Source of the DNA: Areca catechu
Taxonomy: Eukaryota; Streptophyta; Magnoliopsida; Arecales; Arecaceae
DNA length: 64,000 nt
Reading direction: 5' to 3'
NCBI GenBank assembly: GCA_021397845.1
Contig: CM038040.1
Coordinates: 47,139,088 to 47,203,087, forward strand
The translations under genes were made by a program, and so were the position numbers. The notes beneath the pieces are model-generated. The model was not told the DNA's origin, searched no databases, and saw only the letters and a program-made list of their open reading frames with translations. Position 1 is the first letter of the stretch, and each line of letters starts with the position of its first letter. This document shows positions 23,191 through 35,766 of the stretch, piece after piece.

Positions 23191-23505
23191 TACTTTACCA
23201 ATTTTGACAAGCTGGAATTCAGCATATTATCCGTACTTGAAGAGAAGAACCTAGCTGAAAAACCTTTGGGCACCTTCGTTTAACGGCCCACAAGATTTAA
23301 TTGGTAATCGAGTTTTCACCAGAGAAAACGTTGTGGCCAATTACCATAACCATGATGCTGAATGGCAGCACCCAGTTTGCTTGAATGCAAGGGGTCAAGA
23401 TTCGAATTTGTTGAGTGCCATGATTTCTCGACAAAATTTAGCACCAGTTAAGGTCCTGCTTCCATGAGTGGAAGGCTCGGTGTGCCCAAGAGCTGAGACT
23501 AATAA
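23191..23505. other. Spacer between LINE 1 and repeat A
   Basis: About 315 bp of single-copy-looking DNA. I see no gene, repeat or regulatory motif in it. Confidence 0.5.
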
Positions 23506-23920
23506 ATTTGATACGTGGTAATCCAATTAGATGATGGTAATGCAAAAAATAAATAATAATAGCCAAAACTAGCTAAAGCACCAATATAATATAATAGCAA
23601 CTGAAACCCCCACCCACTTCACATAAAGACCAAAACTGCTTCCACTCCGTCCACTTGACATAAAGCACGAACCATCGCTACTGCGTATGTGTCTAGGTGT
23701 TCGATCCCGAGGTCCTGGGGAGATGCAATGAACCCGGGCCAAACGATGGAACCGTAGCAACGAAGACTGCATGATAGGAATCAAGTTGCATTCTTGCTTA
23801 TTTGAGATTAACAAGTTACAGGTCTGGCCATGGGATAAATAATAAACAGGACGTAAATTTATATATCATTGAACAGACTAACTAACATCTTAGTTCAAGA
23901 AAAAAAAAAAAAAAAAAAAA
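23506..23920 (+). repeat. Repeat A (partner of 32425-32776), poly-A tailed
   Basis: It starts atttgatacgtggtaatcca, shares blocks such as gaaacccccacccacttcac, accaaaactgcttccactcc, atgcaatgaacccgggcc and ttgcatt-cttgcttatttgaga with the copy at 32425, and ends with about 20 A. It contains GTTCGATCCC, a match to the RNA polymerase III B-box pattern. The two copies have TG...CA ends (TGATAC...TTCA) before the A run. It could be an LTR pair or a SINE-like family. Confidence 0.7.
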
Positions 23921-23989
23921 GAAAGAAAGAAAAAAAATAAAAGAAAGGCCTTTATGCCTCTATTGCTTCTTTTTTTCGATAATGTGGAT

Positions 23990-25930
23990 AATTCAACTAA
24001 CAAGCCTGATACGAATACATTCAAAAAAGTCTGCAAAAATACAATCCTTGAACTGAAATGACGTGTCATGTAACTGGATCCAGAGCACCTGACTAGAATG
24101 GTTAGCGACGAAGGAAGCCACCCAATCGGCCACTGAGTTGAACTTCCTGAAAACATGCCTAACATGCCAAGAGGAACAACCCTGCAACCAAAGAGCAATA
24201 TCACGGACCAAAGGATGAGCAGCGGTATGACCGACCGCCCCTTTAATCCATGCAACGACAGTAGCAGAGTCTCTCTCAATAATCAGGTGGTCGCATCTGA
24301 GTGACTGACAGGCATAACGAATCCCTGCCCATGCCGCCGTGAGCTCTGCCTGGGGGATAGAAGAGTTGAATAGATGACAACCCCCAGCAGCAATGAAGCC
24401 TAAGCTAGAACCCCTAATAACAAAAGTAGCTCCACCCTCCAGACCTCTTACATACCATCAAGTTGACCTTGACATATCTCGGAGGAGGGGGCTCCCACGA
24501 AATAAAGACCCTCCAGGGTGCTTTAGGAGCGATGCCGGAACCCCAGATCTCCAAGGATGGAAAAGTCGTAGCATGGAACTCGTCCATATGGGTCCGAGCT
24601 CTCTCCACCAGAATCCTAGTAGAACATCTCACTGAGCTGAAAATAAGGACGTTCCTAGAAAGCCAGATGTGATAGGTAACATAAGCTGGAAATCCAGACT
24701 TAAAGGAATCAGAGGAAGGTCTCAGCAAATCCAAGAAAGCAACCACCATATCCCTTGAATGATCATACATGAAGTCCAGCCCCACAGCCGTCCATACATG
24801 CCGAGCCTGCCAATAGTTGAATAATGCATGCTCCATGGTCTCGGGGATTGCCTCACAAGCCGGACAGGAGAGATGAAGGTCAATCCCTTGATCATGTAGG
24901 AGAGCCTTGGTAGGGAGGCGGCGTCAGGCAACCTTCCACAAGAAAAGGGTCATCCTGGGATGAATTCTAAGAGACCAAATACAGCCAACCTGATAAGTCC
25001 TCCTCGGCTCCCCACTGAACAACTGATACAAGTCCACCATAGGGGCTCTACTCAGCACCGATGACCTCCAAACCCTGATGTCCGAACAAGGATGAGTAGG
25101 CAGAGTAGTGGAGAGGACTCTAGCTCCCAATATGTGTCCAAATGCCTGAATGACCAGAGAAACCCTCCACTACAAGCCATCAGGGGAAAGGAAATGAGCC
25201 ACCAACCTAATATCTAACCCATCCACCGCAATAAACATAGGCCACCGGGCTAAAGAAATCTCCAACAACCAAGGATCCTCCAAAAAGTTGATCGAGGTAC
25301 CATCTCCAATAGCCCACCTCATTTAGGGAATCATAATAGGGGCTACCCGCCCCATCTCTCTCCAAATGGCCGAACCCTGATGAGCCGGACCACTCCTGGT
25401 ATCCACCATCGAAGAAAAGAACCATAACGAGTCCTCATCATATAGGTCCATATAATCTCTGGACCCAGCATAAATTTGGAAACATGTTTAGCTATGGAAG
25501 CCTCCCTTAATACTCCCAAGGAGCGAATGCTAAGGCCACCATGCCGTATTGGTTGGCAGACAACATCCCAACCCATCAAGTGTACACCCCGATGAGAAGT
25601 CGAAGAAGACCAAAGAAAGGAGCGAATGATCTGTTCCACCTTCAGGATGATGGACTTGGGAATAACAGCATTGGAAAGCAAGAACAACGGAAGAGATGTG
25701 AGGACAGACTTGATCAAGGTAAGCCTATCCATAGAGGAAAGAGCTCTACTCTACCAGCCCTCCACCCTCTCCTGGATAGTAAGGACCACTATATGACAAT
25801 TCATACTGCGCAGTCTCCCACCAGAGATAGGAACTCCTAGATACTGCAAGCATCTCTTCCAGACAGAAATCCACAAAATACCTGAATGGAGTGTCGAAGC
25901 CAGATAGGAGTCTTCGGGCTGAAATGGACA
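23990..25930 (-). pseudogene. LINE 2 RT thumb, zf-RVT and RNase H
   Basis: The thumb reads MDRLTLIKSVLTSLPLFLLS (from 25732), followed by a zf-RVT-like region (25130-24722) and an RNase H tail. The RNase H part has MVRDIALWLQGCSSWHVRHV and FNSVADWVASFVANHS (24211-23993), with the RNase H beginning in a different frame. Parts equivalent to LINE 1 are recognisable in the same order. At least four frames are needed to follow it. Confidence 0.75.
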
Positions 25931-27082
25931 TCCGATTTATGCAAATTCACCCTCTAACCAAAAGCCATACAAAACTGCTCCAGCACCGACCTGAAGCCAA
26001 CCGCCGATATCATAGAGGCCTAGCCTAACAGAAGGCAATTATCTATGAAAAGCAAGTACGAGATCGAGGAAGCACCAAGAGCGGGATAAAAAGGCTGGAT
26101 AGCCGACTCCCGCACCGCTACTCGTAAAGCTCGCGAAAGAGCATCAGCACATAAGATAAATAAATAAAGAGAGAGGGGACAACCTTACCAAAGGCCAACA
26201 GTGGAGTGAAAGAAGTCCGAAGGAGTCCCATTGATGAGAATAACATAAGCAGGATGAGTGATACAAGTCATAATTCGGTCAATCCAGATTCGATGAAATC
26301 CAAAATCCCACAAAGCATGTTTCAGGAAGCTCCAGTGCATAATGTCATAGGCCCTCTCCATATCAAGCTTAATAGCCATCAACGACCACCTGGCAGGGGC
26401 CTTCCGCAGATCATGCATGAACTCCTGAGCAATAAGAATGTTGTCGGAGATACAACGACCATCAACAAAGACCCTTTGCTCAGGAGAGATAATGTTAGGA
26501 AGAATGGACTTCATTCTACTAGCTAACTACTTAGCACATAACTTGCACAAAGTGTTACAAAGATTGATAGGCCTGTAGTGGATCGGCTCAGAGGCATCAA
26601 GACGCTTCAGAACCAAAGTAAAAAATGTATGCTTCCAAGAATCAGGCATATGATTCAAAATAAAGAATTCCTGCACAACAGAGATAACCTCTCTCCAAAT
26701 GATGCACCAATACCTCCTAAAGAATAACGGTGGGAAACCATCCGGCTCCGGAGCTTTATCCTCCTCCATAGACCAAAGAACAGTCCGGATCTCCTCTACT
26801 GAAAAGGGGGAAAGAAGGCCGCCATTCTCCTCCATAGAGACCTGAATATCAGCAAGAGGGAAGTGAAAGAGTGAGGGTTCCTCATGAGGCCCTGCCCATC
26901 TGGAATGAAAGAAGGAGAAAAGCACACGCCGACCTCATCCACATCCTCCACCTACGACCCCTCCGAGGACCGCACGGCCCTGATGTGGTTCTGTGCCTAT
27001 GAACAACAATAGTCTGATAAAAAAATTGGGTGTTTCTGTTACCCTCTTTCAGCCAATGCACATGAGATTTCTGTCTCCACAT
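25931..27082 (-). pseudogene. LINE 2 reverse transcriptase core
   Basis: The blocks are SVEEIRTVLWSMEEDKAPEP with DGFPPLFF, HYRPINLCNTL (26925-26527), then ISDNILIAQEFMHDL, SLMAIKLDMERAYDIMHWSF and VILINGTPSDFF (26514-26185). The catalytic block at about 26065-26030 reads ISYLLFIDNCLL, so the second Asp of the (F/Y)xDD motif is Asn and the enzyme would be inactive even with the frame restored. The preceding segment RNTQFFYQTIVVHRHR (27082-26882) matches the RNTxFFH motif of LINE RTs. Confidence 0.85.
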
Positions 27083-27233
27083 TGTCTCCTGCTGGCTCAG
27101 TAAGGAGTGCTATCGAAATGCCACCAAATCCACATCCTCCAAACCCCCTTCACTCTCCTCCTCCTCAAGGGTTACAATGGAGATCTCAACTAAAGACACC
27201 AAAGAGGCTAAGTTTCCAATTTCAGCAAAGAGG

Positions 27234-27940
27234 CTAAGTTTCAACTTCCACCTTGTTCCATATGAGAAGACGACGCTTCAGCAAAGCAAGCCTGTGGGAG
27301 ATCCGATACTGAGCGTCCCCTTGAATAGGTAGCCTCCAAACCTTCCCGACAATATCCCAGGAACGAGGATAAGATAACCAAAATTTTTTAAATCTAAATG
27401 AAGGACAACACTGGATAGCCACCGAGGTAGTAAGGAGAATAGGACAGTGATCCGAAACAATCCTCGAGAGGTGACGAACAAGGTGATGTGGGTGCAAGAG
27501 AAGCCAATCAGAGGTGATGTGGGTGCAAGAGAAGCCAATCAGAAGTCGGAATATCCTGGCCCATCAATATAGAAATTTCTTGCCAAACATTCCCTGTAAT
27601 TGGTACTAGCATACACTCCAGCTAACAACCATGTAGGCCCACTATTTTCAGAAATTATAATGGACACCTGTTGGAACAACGGTTGAACATGTCTACCATT
27701 GCAGTCCCCTTGTGCCATATAACAATAATTCCACCCGAAAGCTCTTGAGATTCAAGAGCAAAACAATCCCAATACCCTGAATACGGCGACGGAATCGATC
27801 CAATGCGAGCACAAAAATCTAGTTTCTAATAAAATACATATATCCAGATTATGAACTTGCTCAAATCGACGAAAAGAAGAGGACTTATCAGCTTCTCCCA
27901 AATCATAATTTTCATTAAAACAGAAAAGGTACAAACACAT
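27234..27940 (-). pseudogene. LINE 2 endonuclease
   Basis: The first part (from 27940) carries DICILLETRF, the Glu-containing motif of the LINE endonuclease. The last part has RHLSRIVSDHCPILLTTSVA, with the SDHCP motif that holds the catalytic Asp-His pair. The middle is badly eroded. A duplicated 27-bp stretch (gaggtgatgtgggtgcaaga...) occurs at about 27477-27503 and 27511-27537. Confidence 0.75.
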
Positions 27941-28199
27941 TAATCTTCTTTCGCGGAGGGCCCATACCCTCCGACCCCCGGCCCTCTTGCAAACAAAGCA
28001 TTCCGCAATTTCTTTGAGATCTCTTCGCGGCTAGCTTGCCCTTGTTCCGCAGGCTCCAATCCATTCCCCTGATGTGGAGACACCTTATCCCCGCTGCCGG
28101 CCTTATCCCCTCCAGAAGAAGCAGAGGACCCAGCAACTTCCATCTGCACCTCCTGGAAAGCGGACTTGCTCGCCCCTCCCACAACACCCTCAGGAACAC

Positions 28200-29869
28200 C
28201 AACTTTCTTAACCCCCTGCATCGCAACGACCTTCCTGATGACAGAAACACCCCCAGGAGCAGACAGACTTCTGGCCCTCGTTGCCCAACTTCATCACCCC
28301 CTCCACCCTATTCACAGCCACCACAGCCCCTGCCTCCCCCACCCCATCTTCAACATGACAAACAGCAGGGGAGGCAGAGGAAGAACAAACCACTGAATTC
28401 CCTTCCACCCCACCCACACACACAGAAGATGAGGGGCTGACCTTGTTGGAAGCGGTGCAGATTTCATCGTCGTGGAGATAGCTTGCTGGCAACCATGTAC
28501 AGGAGAAGCAGGGAGAGCAGCATCAGCTTTGGGCGGACTCCTGACCCTCTTTTCAGAGACCCCACACAACAGGGTCAACCATTTGGACCTCCCTTGGTCC
28601 CGTATCAGCGGCGCCACCAATCTCCATCCGGTCCCCAAGCAATCCAAGAGCAGAGAACCCCTTACCCGACGCTGGATCCTCCTTCGATTGAACATCCCCG
28701 GCGGAACCCGGAGACCGGCGCCTCGCTACCTTAGTAGCTTTCTAACATCCATCCGAATGCGGAGGCGAGTTCGGGGGCGAAGAGACGGTCGAAGGAGATT
28801 CCAGAGGAGTTGACGACGAGCAAGGATCCGACAAATCCAGGCCACGCTCCTTAGAACGGTCCTTGTCTCTCCCAGAACGAACGAACGAACACCCTCGGAG
28901 CCCTGGGTTGCCAGACCCTCGACGTCACCAGCCACGGCCCCAACATAGGCCGGCCACCACCAACAGGCCTCTCAGTTTCCTGCACCAGAGGACACGGGCG
29001 ATCCTCCGACCCCTCCCCCTCTTCAACGACAATGCTGTCCGGTCGAAGCCTATCACTCCCAAACCCCTGCTTCGGCCACTCCTCGGCAAATTCACATCCT
29101 TCTTGACTGTGACCCATCCTTCCACACTTGAAACAAACCTTCGGGATGTTCTTATATTGGAACATTTGCCAAAACAACCCGCTCTTCCTGGAAGAAGGGC
29201 CCCCGGCAGCAGTGGCTTGCTCCAATCCAGTTCCACTTTCACCCTAGCATACCCAAACTTCTTCAGATTCTCCGTGAAGTCGTCGATCATCAGTGGTTTC
29301 CTGGCCTCCACAGAAAGCCTCAACAGGGAGTTAGTTAGAGGACCAAAACTCGACTGGTAACTCCGGGAACCTCAACCACACCACTGTACTCCGGACAGGA
29401 TTCCGGCTCGGAGTGAAATCCGACCGCCACGGCTCCAACGCCAGCAGTTGGCCGCTAACAAACCACGGACCACCCGCCTTGGCCCGCGCACAATCCTCAG
29501 CATCTTTGAAGCGAACCAATATGTGATCTTCCGCTAGGGCAAACACCTCTGGTTCCACTTCAAGTTTCAGACGCAACTTGAAGTTCCTCGCCACCCAGCC
29601 GGCCTGAACCCGCCGCCCCAAGCTCCGGACGAAGACCGATTTGTACTCCCACAACTTCCGGGACTCCTCAACCTCCGATTGGGGGATTTCTACTACTCTT
29701 GTAAAAAACCCCCGCGGCTCCTCAATCTCGGCTTCAGTGATCCGGTGAGTCGTCCACACTGCCCCCCCTGGGGAGCACCCTGAACCACTCTGGACCAGCT
29801 CCGATCGTCTTCGCCCTCAGCCGTAGATCCCTTGGCTGCCTCAGTCCGGTTCTTTCCGTCAGTCGCCAT
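28200..29869 (-). pseudogene. LINE 2 ORF1 (DUF4283 and CCHC knuckle)
   Basis: The start ATG at 29869 opens MATDGKNRTEAAKGSTAEGE. After a frameshift near 29755 the DUF4283 RNA-binding region follows (YKSVFVRSLGRRVQAGWVAR, DHILVRFKDAEDCARAKAGG, VVWLRFPELPVEFW). A further shift leads to VCFKCGRMGHSQEGC, a C-x2-C-x4-H-x4-C knuckle (about 29130-29090), and then a low-complexity tail. In the family, ORF1 protein coats the LINE RNA. The plus-strand frames over this region are shadows. Confidence 0.8.
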
Positions 29870-30369
29870 GAAGCTTTTTTGGACCAGAAAGTATTCGATA
29901 TAAGGACCCACAGAAAACCAGAGCACGGAACCCAAGTCACTCCTCACCAAACCCCCCCTCTACTTCTTGAACTGTAGGAGAAGTGGAAGGGTTGCTGATC
30001 TGGACTTCGACGGCTCCTCCATGCCGCCCTCCGAGGACAGCTACAAGGTTTCTCCTCCGTTCATGGTGGCCGGGGTCATTCGTCCACCAATCTAGGTGTT
30101 TCCGGTGGATTTCTTCTCCAATCATTCATGCTGGTGGGTCTTTAGGAGAGTCGATGACCTGCCGTACAAATTTTCCATTGGCAGCTGGCATGTATTTAAG
30201 AGGAGCACTGGTTTGGGCTTGTGGTTAAGAGATGGCCACCAATGCTTAGGATCGGCCGATGATACACCTTCTAAAGTGTCATCGAGGAGGGGTTTGCTGG
30301 TCATAACATTATGGCGCCCACTTCGGCTGGGATTGGAATTCCAAGGAAGAAGGGAAAGCTAGTTTTGGA

Positions 30370-31390
30370 TTTGGACTTCGGGTCTCTGGTATCCAAAGAA
30401 CAGTTTAAACCCGATCCAATAATGATTGACCAATTAATCCATCAACATTGAACCGAATTGAGTTGATTTTAATTTAACTCAAGGGACTTTTATAATTTAG
30501 TCCCTAATAAATTGATGATTATACAAAAATCTCTCCAAAATTATATGTTGGTTCTTGTAATAAATTTATTATACAAAATTCCCTGTAATCCAGCTTTATT
30601 ATACAAAATCCCTGATTTATTTGATACTTGCTAGAGATTAATAGCCATAATAAAGTTTAATATGGTTATATTAAAATTAGTCACTTATATATAAAGAAAT
30701 AGAAAGAGTACTATAAAAAAAAAAAGGTACATAAAAAAGAAATAGCCATTATGCTTATTTATTATATTCCTTAAAATAGAGGAGTGCTCAATATCATATG
30801 CACCAAAATATAATAATATTACAAAAATAACAAACCATATATTAATGAATATTATAAAAATTATGATTAATAATTTTAATTTATCTTTCATCTAAGCATT
30901 AAAATCTATAATATATATCTTCCATCAAAAGCTATATCTAAAATTTCTTTTAAATTATAAAAATAATAAAAATCAAATTTAAATCACTTACAGATATGAA
31001 AATATTTAATTGAATTATAGATTTATAATCCACACTTAAAAAAATTGCATCTTAGAGATGCTAGTAATTATTTTATAGACTATGCAGTAAATTCTAAGAG
31101 ATATAAATTTTACTATCCTCTAAATTCTTTGAGAATTATGAACTGGAATGATTTTTATTATAAAAAATAATTTTAAAAAATAATGAATCAAACTGATCAA
31201 CACATAGAAGATATGAATAAGATATGAAATTGACGATATGCAATGAGATATACAAGACCATTTTAAACATTAACCAATTTAAAAACAACTATTGCATAAA
31301 AAGCAAGTTCACATTGAGCCTATTATTAAAAAATACTAAAAATATAAAAAATATGGTATAATTAGAAAAGTTATCATGAAAAAAAAATCT
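30370..31390. other. AT-rich region, no gene
   Basis: About 1 kb of strongly AT-rich DNA between the LINE 5' end and the copia relic. No reading frame or motif can be supported. It may be an older part of the same decayed copia element. Confidence 0.5.
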
Positions 31391-31399
31391 ATAATTTTC

Positions 31400-31780
31400 A
31401 GTAATTACATGATCTACTTATATAAAACTAACATTGATGTTGGACCAAATAATGATCCTAAACTATTTTTGCAATCCATCAATAACGATAAATCCATACT
31501 TTAATATAATGTCACAAAAGATGTGATAGAATTCATAATTAAAAATTTAATCTAGAATTTCATTGAATTACTATAAGGAGCTATGATCGCTGGCTATAAA
31601 TTAATCTATAAGGCTAAAAGAAACTTCTTACATAATATCGAATAATATAATGCTAAATTCACAGCTAAGAATTTTATTAAAAAAAGATATTGATTGACAT
31701 AAAATACTCTATCCAATTTCAAAAAAAAATTATTAAAAATAATATAACTTTGGTAACTCATTTTAAACAAAATTATAATT
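31400..31780 (+). pseudogene. Decayed Ty1/copia reverse transcriptase fragment
   Basis: With stops, the plus strand reads FLQSINNDKSILYNVTKDVI, then AGYKLIYKAKRNFLHNIE, then NAKFTAKNFIKKRY, then NTLSNFKKKLLKII. This follows the copia order: ALxSDExxxWxxAMxxE, then GCKWVYKxKRDxxGxIERYKARLVAKGFTQKxGIDY, then TFSPVxKxxSxRxI. Bases have drifted towards A and T, so the copy is old. No other copia domain is readable with confidence. Confidence 0.6.
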
Positions 31781-32424
31781 AAATTATAAAAATAATAAAT
31801 TTGGTACTACACTGGGTAGTTATTTTGAGATTTAATTAGAATAACATTATAATTCAGATATTAAGGATATATTTTTTTCTATATTCATATATATATGAAA
31901 ATTTACTATTTTTAATACTTCCAGTATTATTAATAAATTTTTAGTAAATTCTTTACTCATAAGAAAGTTAGAATTTATTATTAAAATTAATGATGATTAT
32001 TTCATATTACAATTTATGCTAATGATGATGCTTTTATTCCAACTCTGATAAATTTTTTAACTAAAAATATACTATTTTTTATACACTTGAATACAAGCAC
32101 TTGACATGAATCATCTATTTTTACGGATTCAAATACATCACAATAGATATCAGTATAAGATCTTGAATTTAATGCTCATGTCTCGAATATCTAAAAGTAC
32201 AAACGATCAATCCTTCAAAACATTGTAAAGATCAAGAACTTTAGAAAGGCATTGAAGAACAGCTTAAAAATTCTAATAAGACATTATACAGTACTCTAAC
32301 TAAGAGGCCCTGTTTTACGAAAATATTAAAATATAATTTAAAAATTCTAATAAAAAATTAGCTACTATTGTAATGAAGAAGTTTAAAAAATGAACAATCT
32401 TGATAAATTAATTCTGGTACTATA

Positions 32425-32776
32425 ATTTGATACATGGTAATTCAATTAGATGATGATAAAGCTAAAATTAATAGTTAAAACTAGCTAGAGCACCAATATA
32501 ATAACAACTGAAACCACTTACTGAAACCCCCACCCACTTCACTTAAAGACCAAAACTGCTTCCACTCCATCCAACAGTTTGGACAAACAGAAAGCACAAA
32601 CAGGGAGTTCGAACCCTAGGGAGAAATGCAATGAACCCGGGCCCCAAAATTGGAACCGGAAAGTCTAAGTTGCATTTTTGCTAATTTGAGATTAAGCATG
32701 TAATAAATATTAAACAGGACGTATATTTATATATCATCCAACAGACTTAAACATCCCAATTCATAAAAAAAAAAAA
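32425..32776 (+). repeat. Repeat B (partner of 23506-23920), poly-A tailed
   Basis: The same block order as repeat A, ending cccaattca and about 12 A. It contains GTTCGAACCC, again a B-box-like match. It lacks an internal stretch of roughly 40-60 bp present in copy A. Confidence 0.7.
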
Positions 32777-32929
32777 TTGAACATACTTTAAATCACGACT
32801 GACAAAATATTTAATCTCACCTCGCTAATCCAGTCGAAACCACCACCAATTAGACTTGAGAAATGGTTCACCGCCCCTAACCAAGATGGCGGGGTATGCT
32901 AGTTATCACAAAACAATAAAGATAAAACC

Positions 32930-32932
<3 letters not shown>

Positions 32933-32994
<62 letters not shown>
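32933..32994. repeat. (TA)n microsatellite
   Basis: About 31 uninterrupted TA units lie roughly 240 bp beyond the ubiquitin stop codon. Long TA runs like this are prone to length change. Confidence 0.95.
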
Positions 32995-32997
<3 letters not shown>

Positions 32998-33234
32998 CCA
33001 CGATATTACTGCCGCTCCAACGACTTGGGCGTTTTGTATTTCACAAGAGCGTTGAATCCGCGTCGACCACCATATACACCGGACAAACACAAGAAACTAC
33101 AAAAGAAAACAAAAAGGGTCGAATCGATGTCAACCCACAACGAACACCGGACCGGACAAAACACGACGACGCTTGACAAGTAACAGTTTCAGACAGTAGG
33201 CTGGAGCAACAGTATATCTATTTGAGACGATAAA

Positions 33235-34931
<1,697 letters not shown>

Positions 34932-35100
34932 CTTGAAAGAAAATTTATGCCTCTTCGACAATTCGGAAGGGGAATGGAACGAGGAGAGAAGGAAGGGTTG
35001 GGGCCTTATTTATAGCTGCAATCGACCGACTCCCTTGGTTAAGATGACAATAGGTGATGTTACCGCCACTGACTACTTTCCAATGGAAACGTCACACGTG
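34932..35100 (-). promoter_or_regulatory. Polyubiquitin leader exon and core promoter
   Basis: On the minus strand a TATA box (CTATAAATA, about 35016-35008) lies roughly 30 bp upstream of a likely start site near 34980. That gives a short non-coding first exon ending at 34932. A G-box (CACGTG, 35095-35100, in cacacgtgg context) sits further upstream. The start site is inferred from spacing. Confidence 0.75.
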
Positions 35101-35766
35101 GATCGGCCAGGACGTCCGCTTCGAGTGGAAGTTTACCGGCAGGTGGCGGGAGAAAGTTAAACCAGTCAGTCCAATCGGATTTGGTGGCCGTTAATTATAT
35201 CGTTAAACATGACGGCAGTGGAAACGGTGAGGGTTTTTTTAATCTCGTCTTTTTTTTTTTTTGTCTGTTACCGGTAGATATCCCGATATTTTTCTCCGAC
35301 TTCGGATCGGGCCCCTATTTAATATTCCTTAAATTTTCAACCCGGGTCCAAGATGGAGTATTCTCGGGAGATTCGGAAACCACAAGATGGGAAGATCCTG
35401 ACCGTCAACCGGAGTCTATCAGAGCGTTCAAGATAACACCGACTCCTAACCCTAGCTACCCCACCCATGGTCACATCCGAATCACAAACATTCCAGTCTC
35501 ATATACTTTATATGCGCTCTTTAACGGTATATACTTGATCTTTTACTTTGGATCAATGGACGGTAGATATTGCTTCCGCATAGATTTTTTTAATGAAGAG
35601 TTGCGTCCAATGTTCTATCGTCGGGCCGGCAGCTCCTCGCTATTTAATGAGGGCAGGGTTTTGATCTCCCACCTCATCCGCGTCCTTCGATCCTTCCCTC
35701 GTTTTCTAAGTTTTTGCGCCACGATTTCTAGGGTTTTGCGAGTTGGGACGCCCGATCTCCGGTCAG
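35101..35766 (+). promoter_or_regulatory. SUI1 promoter and non-coding first exon
   Basis: This is the plus-strand side of the shared region. A TATA-like ctatttaat (35638-35646) would place the start near 35670. The leader exon has ctagggtttt (35728-35737), a telo-box-like motif common in leaders of translation genes, and ends at CAG|GTGTCAG (35766/35767). A long plus-strand open frame across 35181-35822 has no recognisable protein and is taken as chance. Confidence 0.6.

Larger units (their letters stand above)
23971..30360 (-). mobile_element. LINE retrotransposon 2, nearly full length, decayed
   Basis: A second plant L1-type LINE on the minus strand, in the same orientation as LINE 1. The 3' tail is the T run at 23971-23977. 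Domains going 5'-ward: RNase H (about 24400-23990), zf-RVT and RT C-terminus (25900-24414), RT (27082-25950), endonuclease (27940-27234), then ORF1 with a CCHC knuckle and DUF4283 (29869-28200). 29870-30360 would be the 5'UTR; its outer end is estimated. Frameshifts are frequent and no ORF is intact. Confidence 0.8.
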
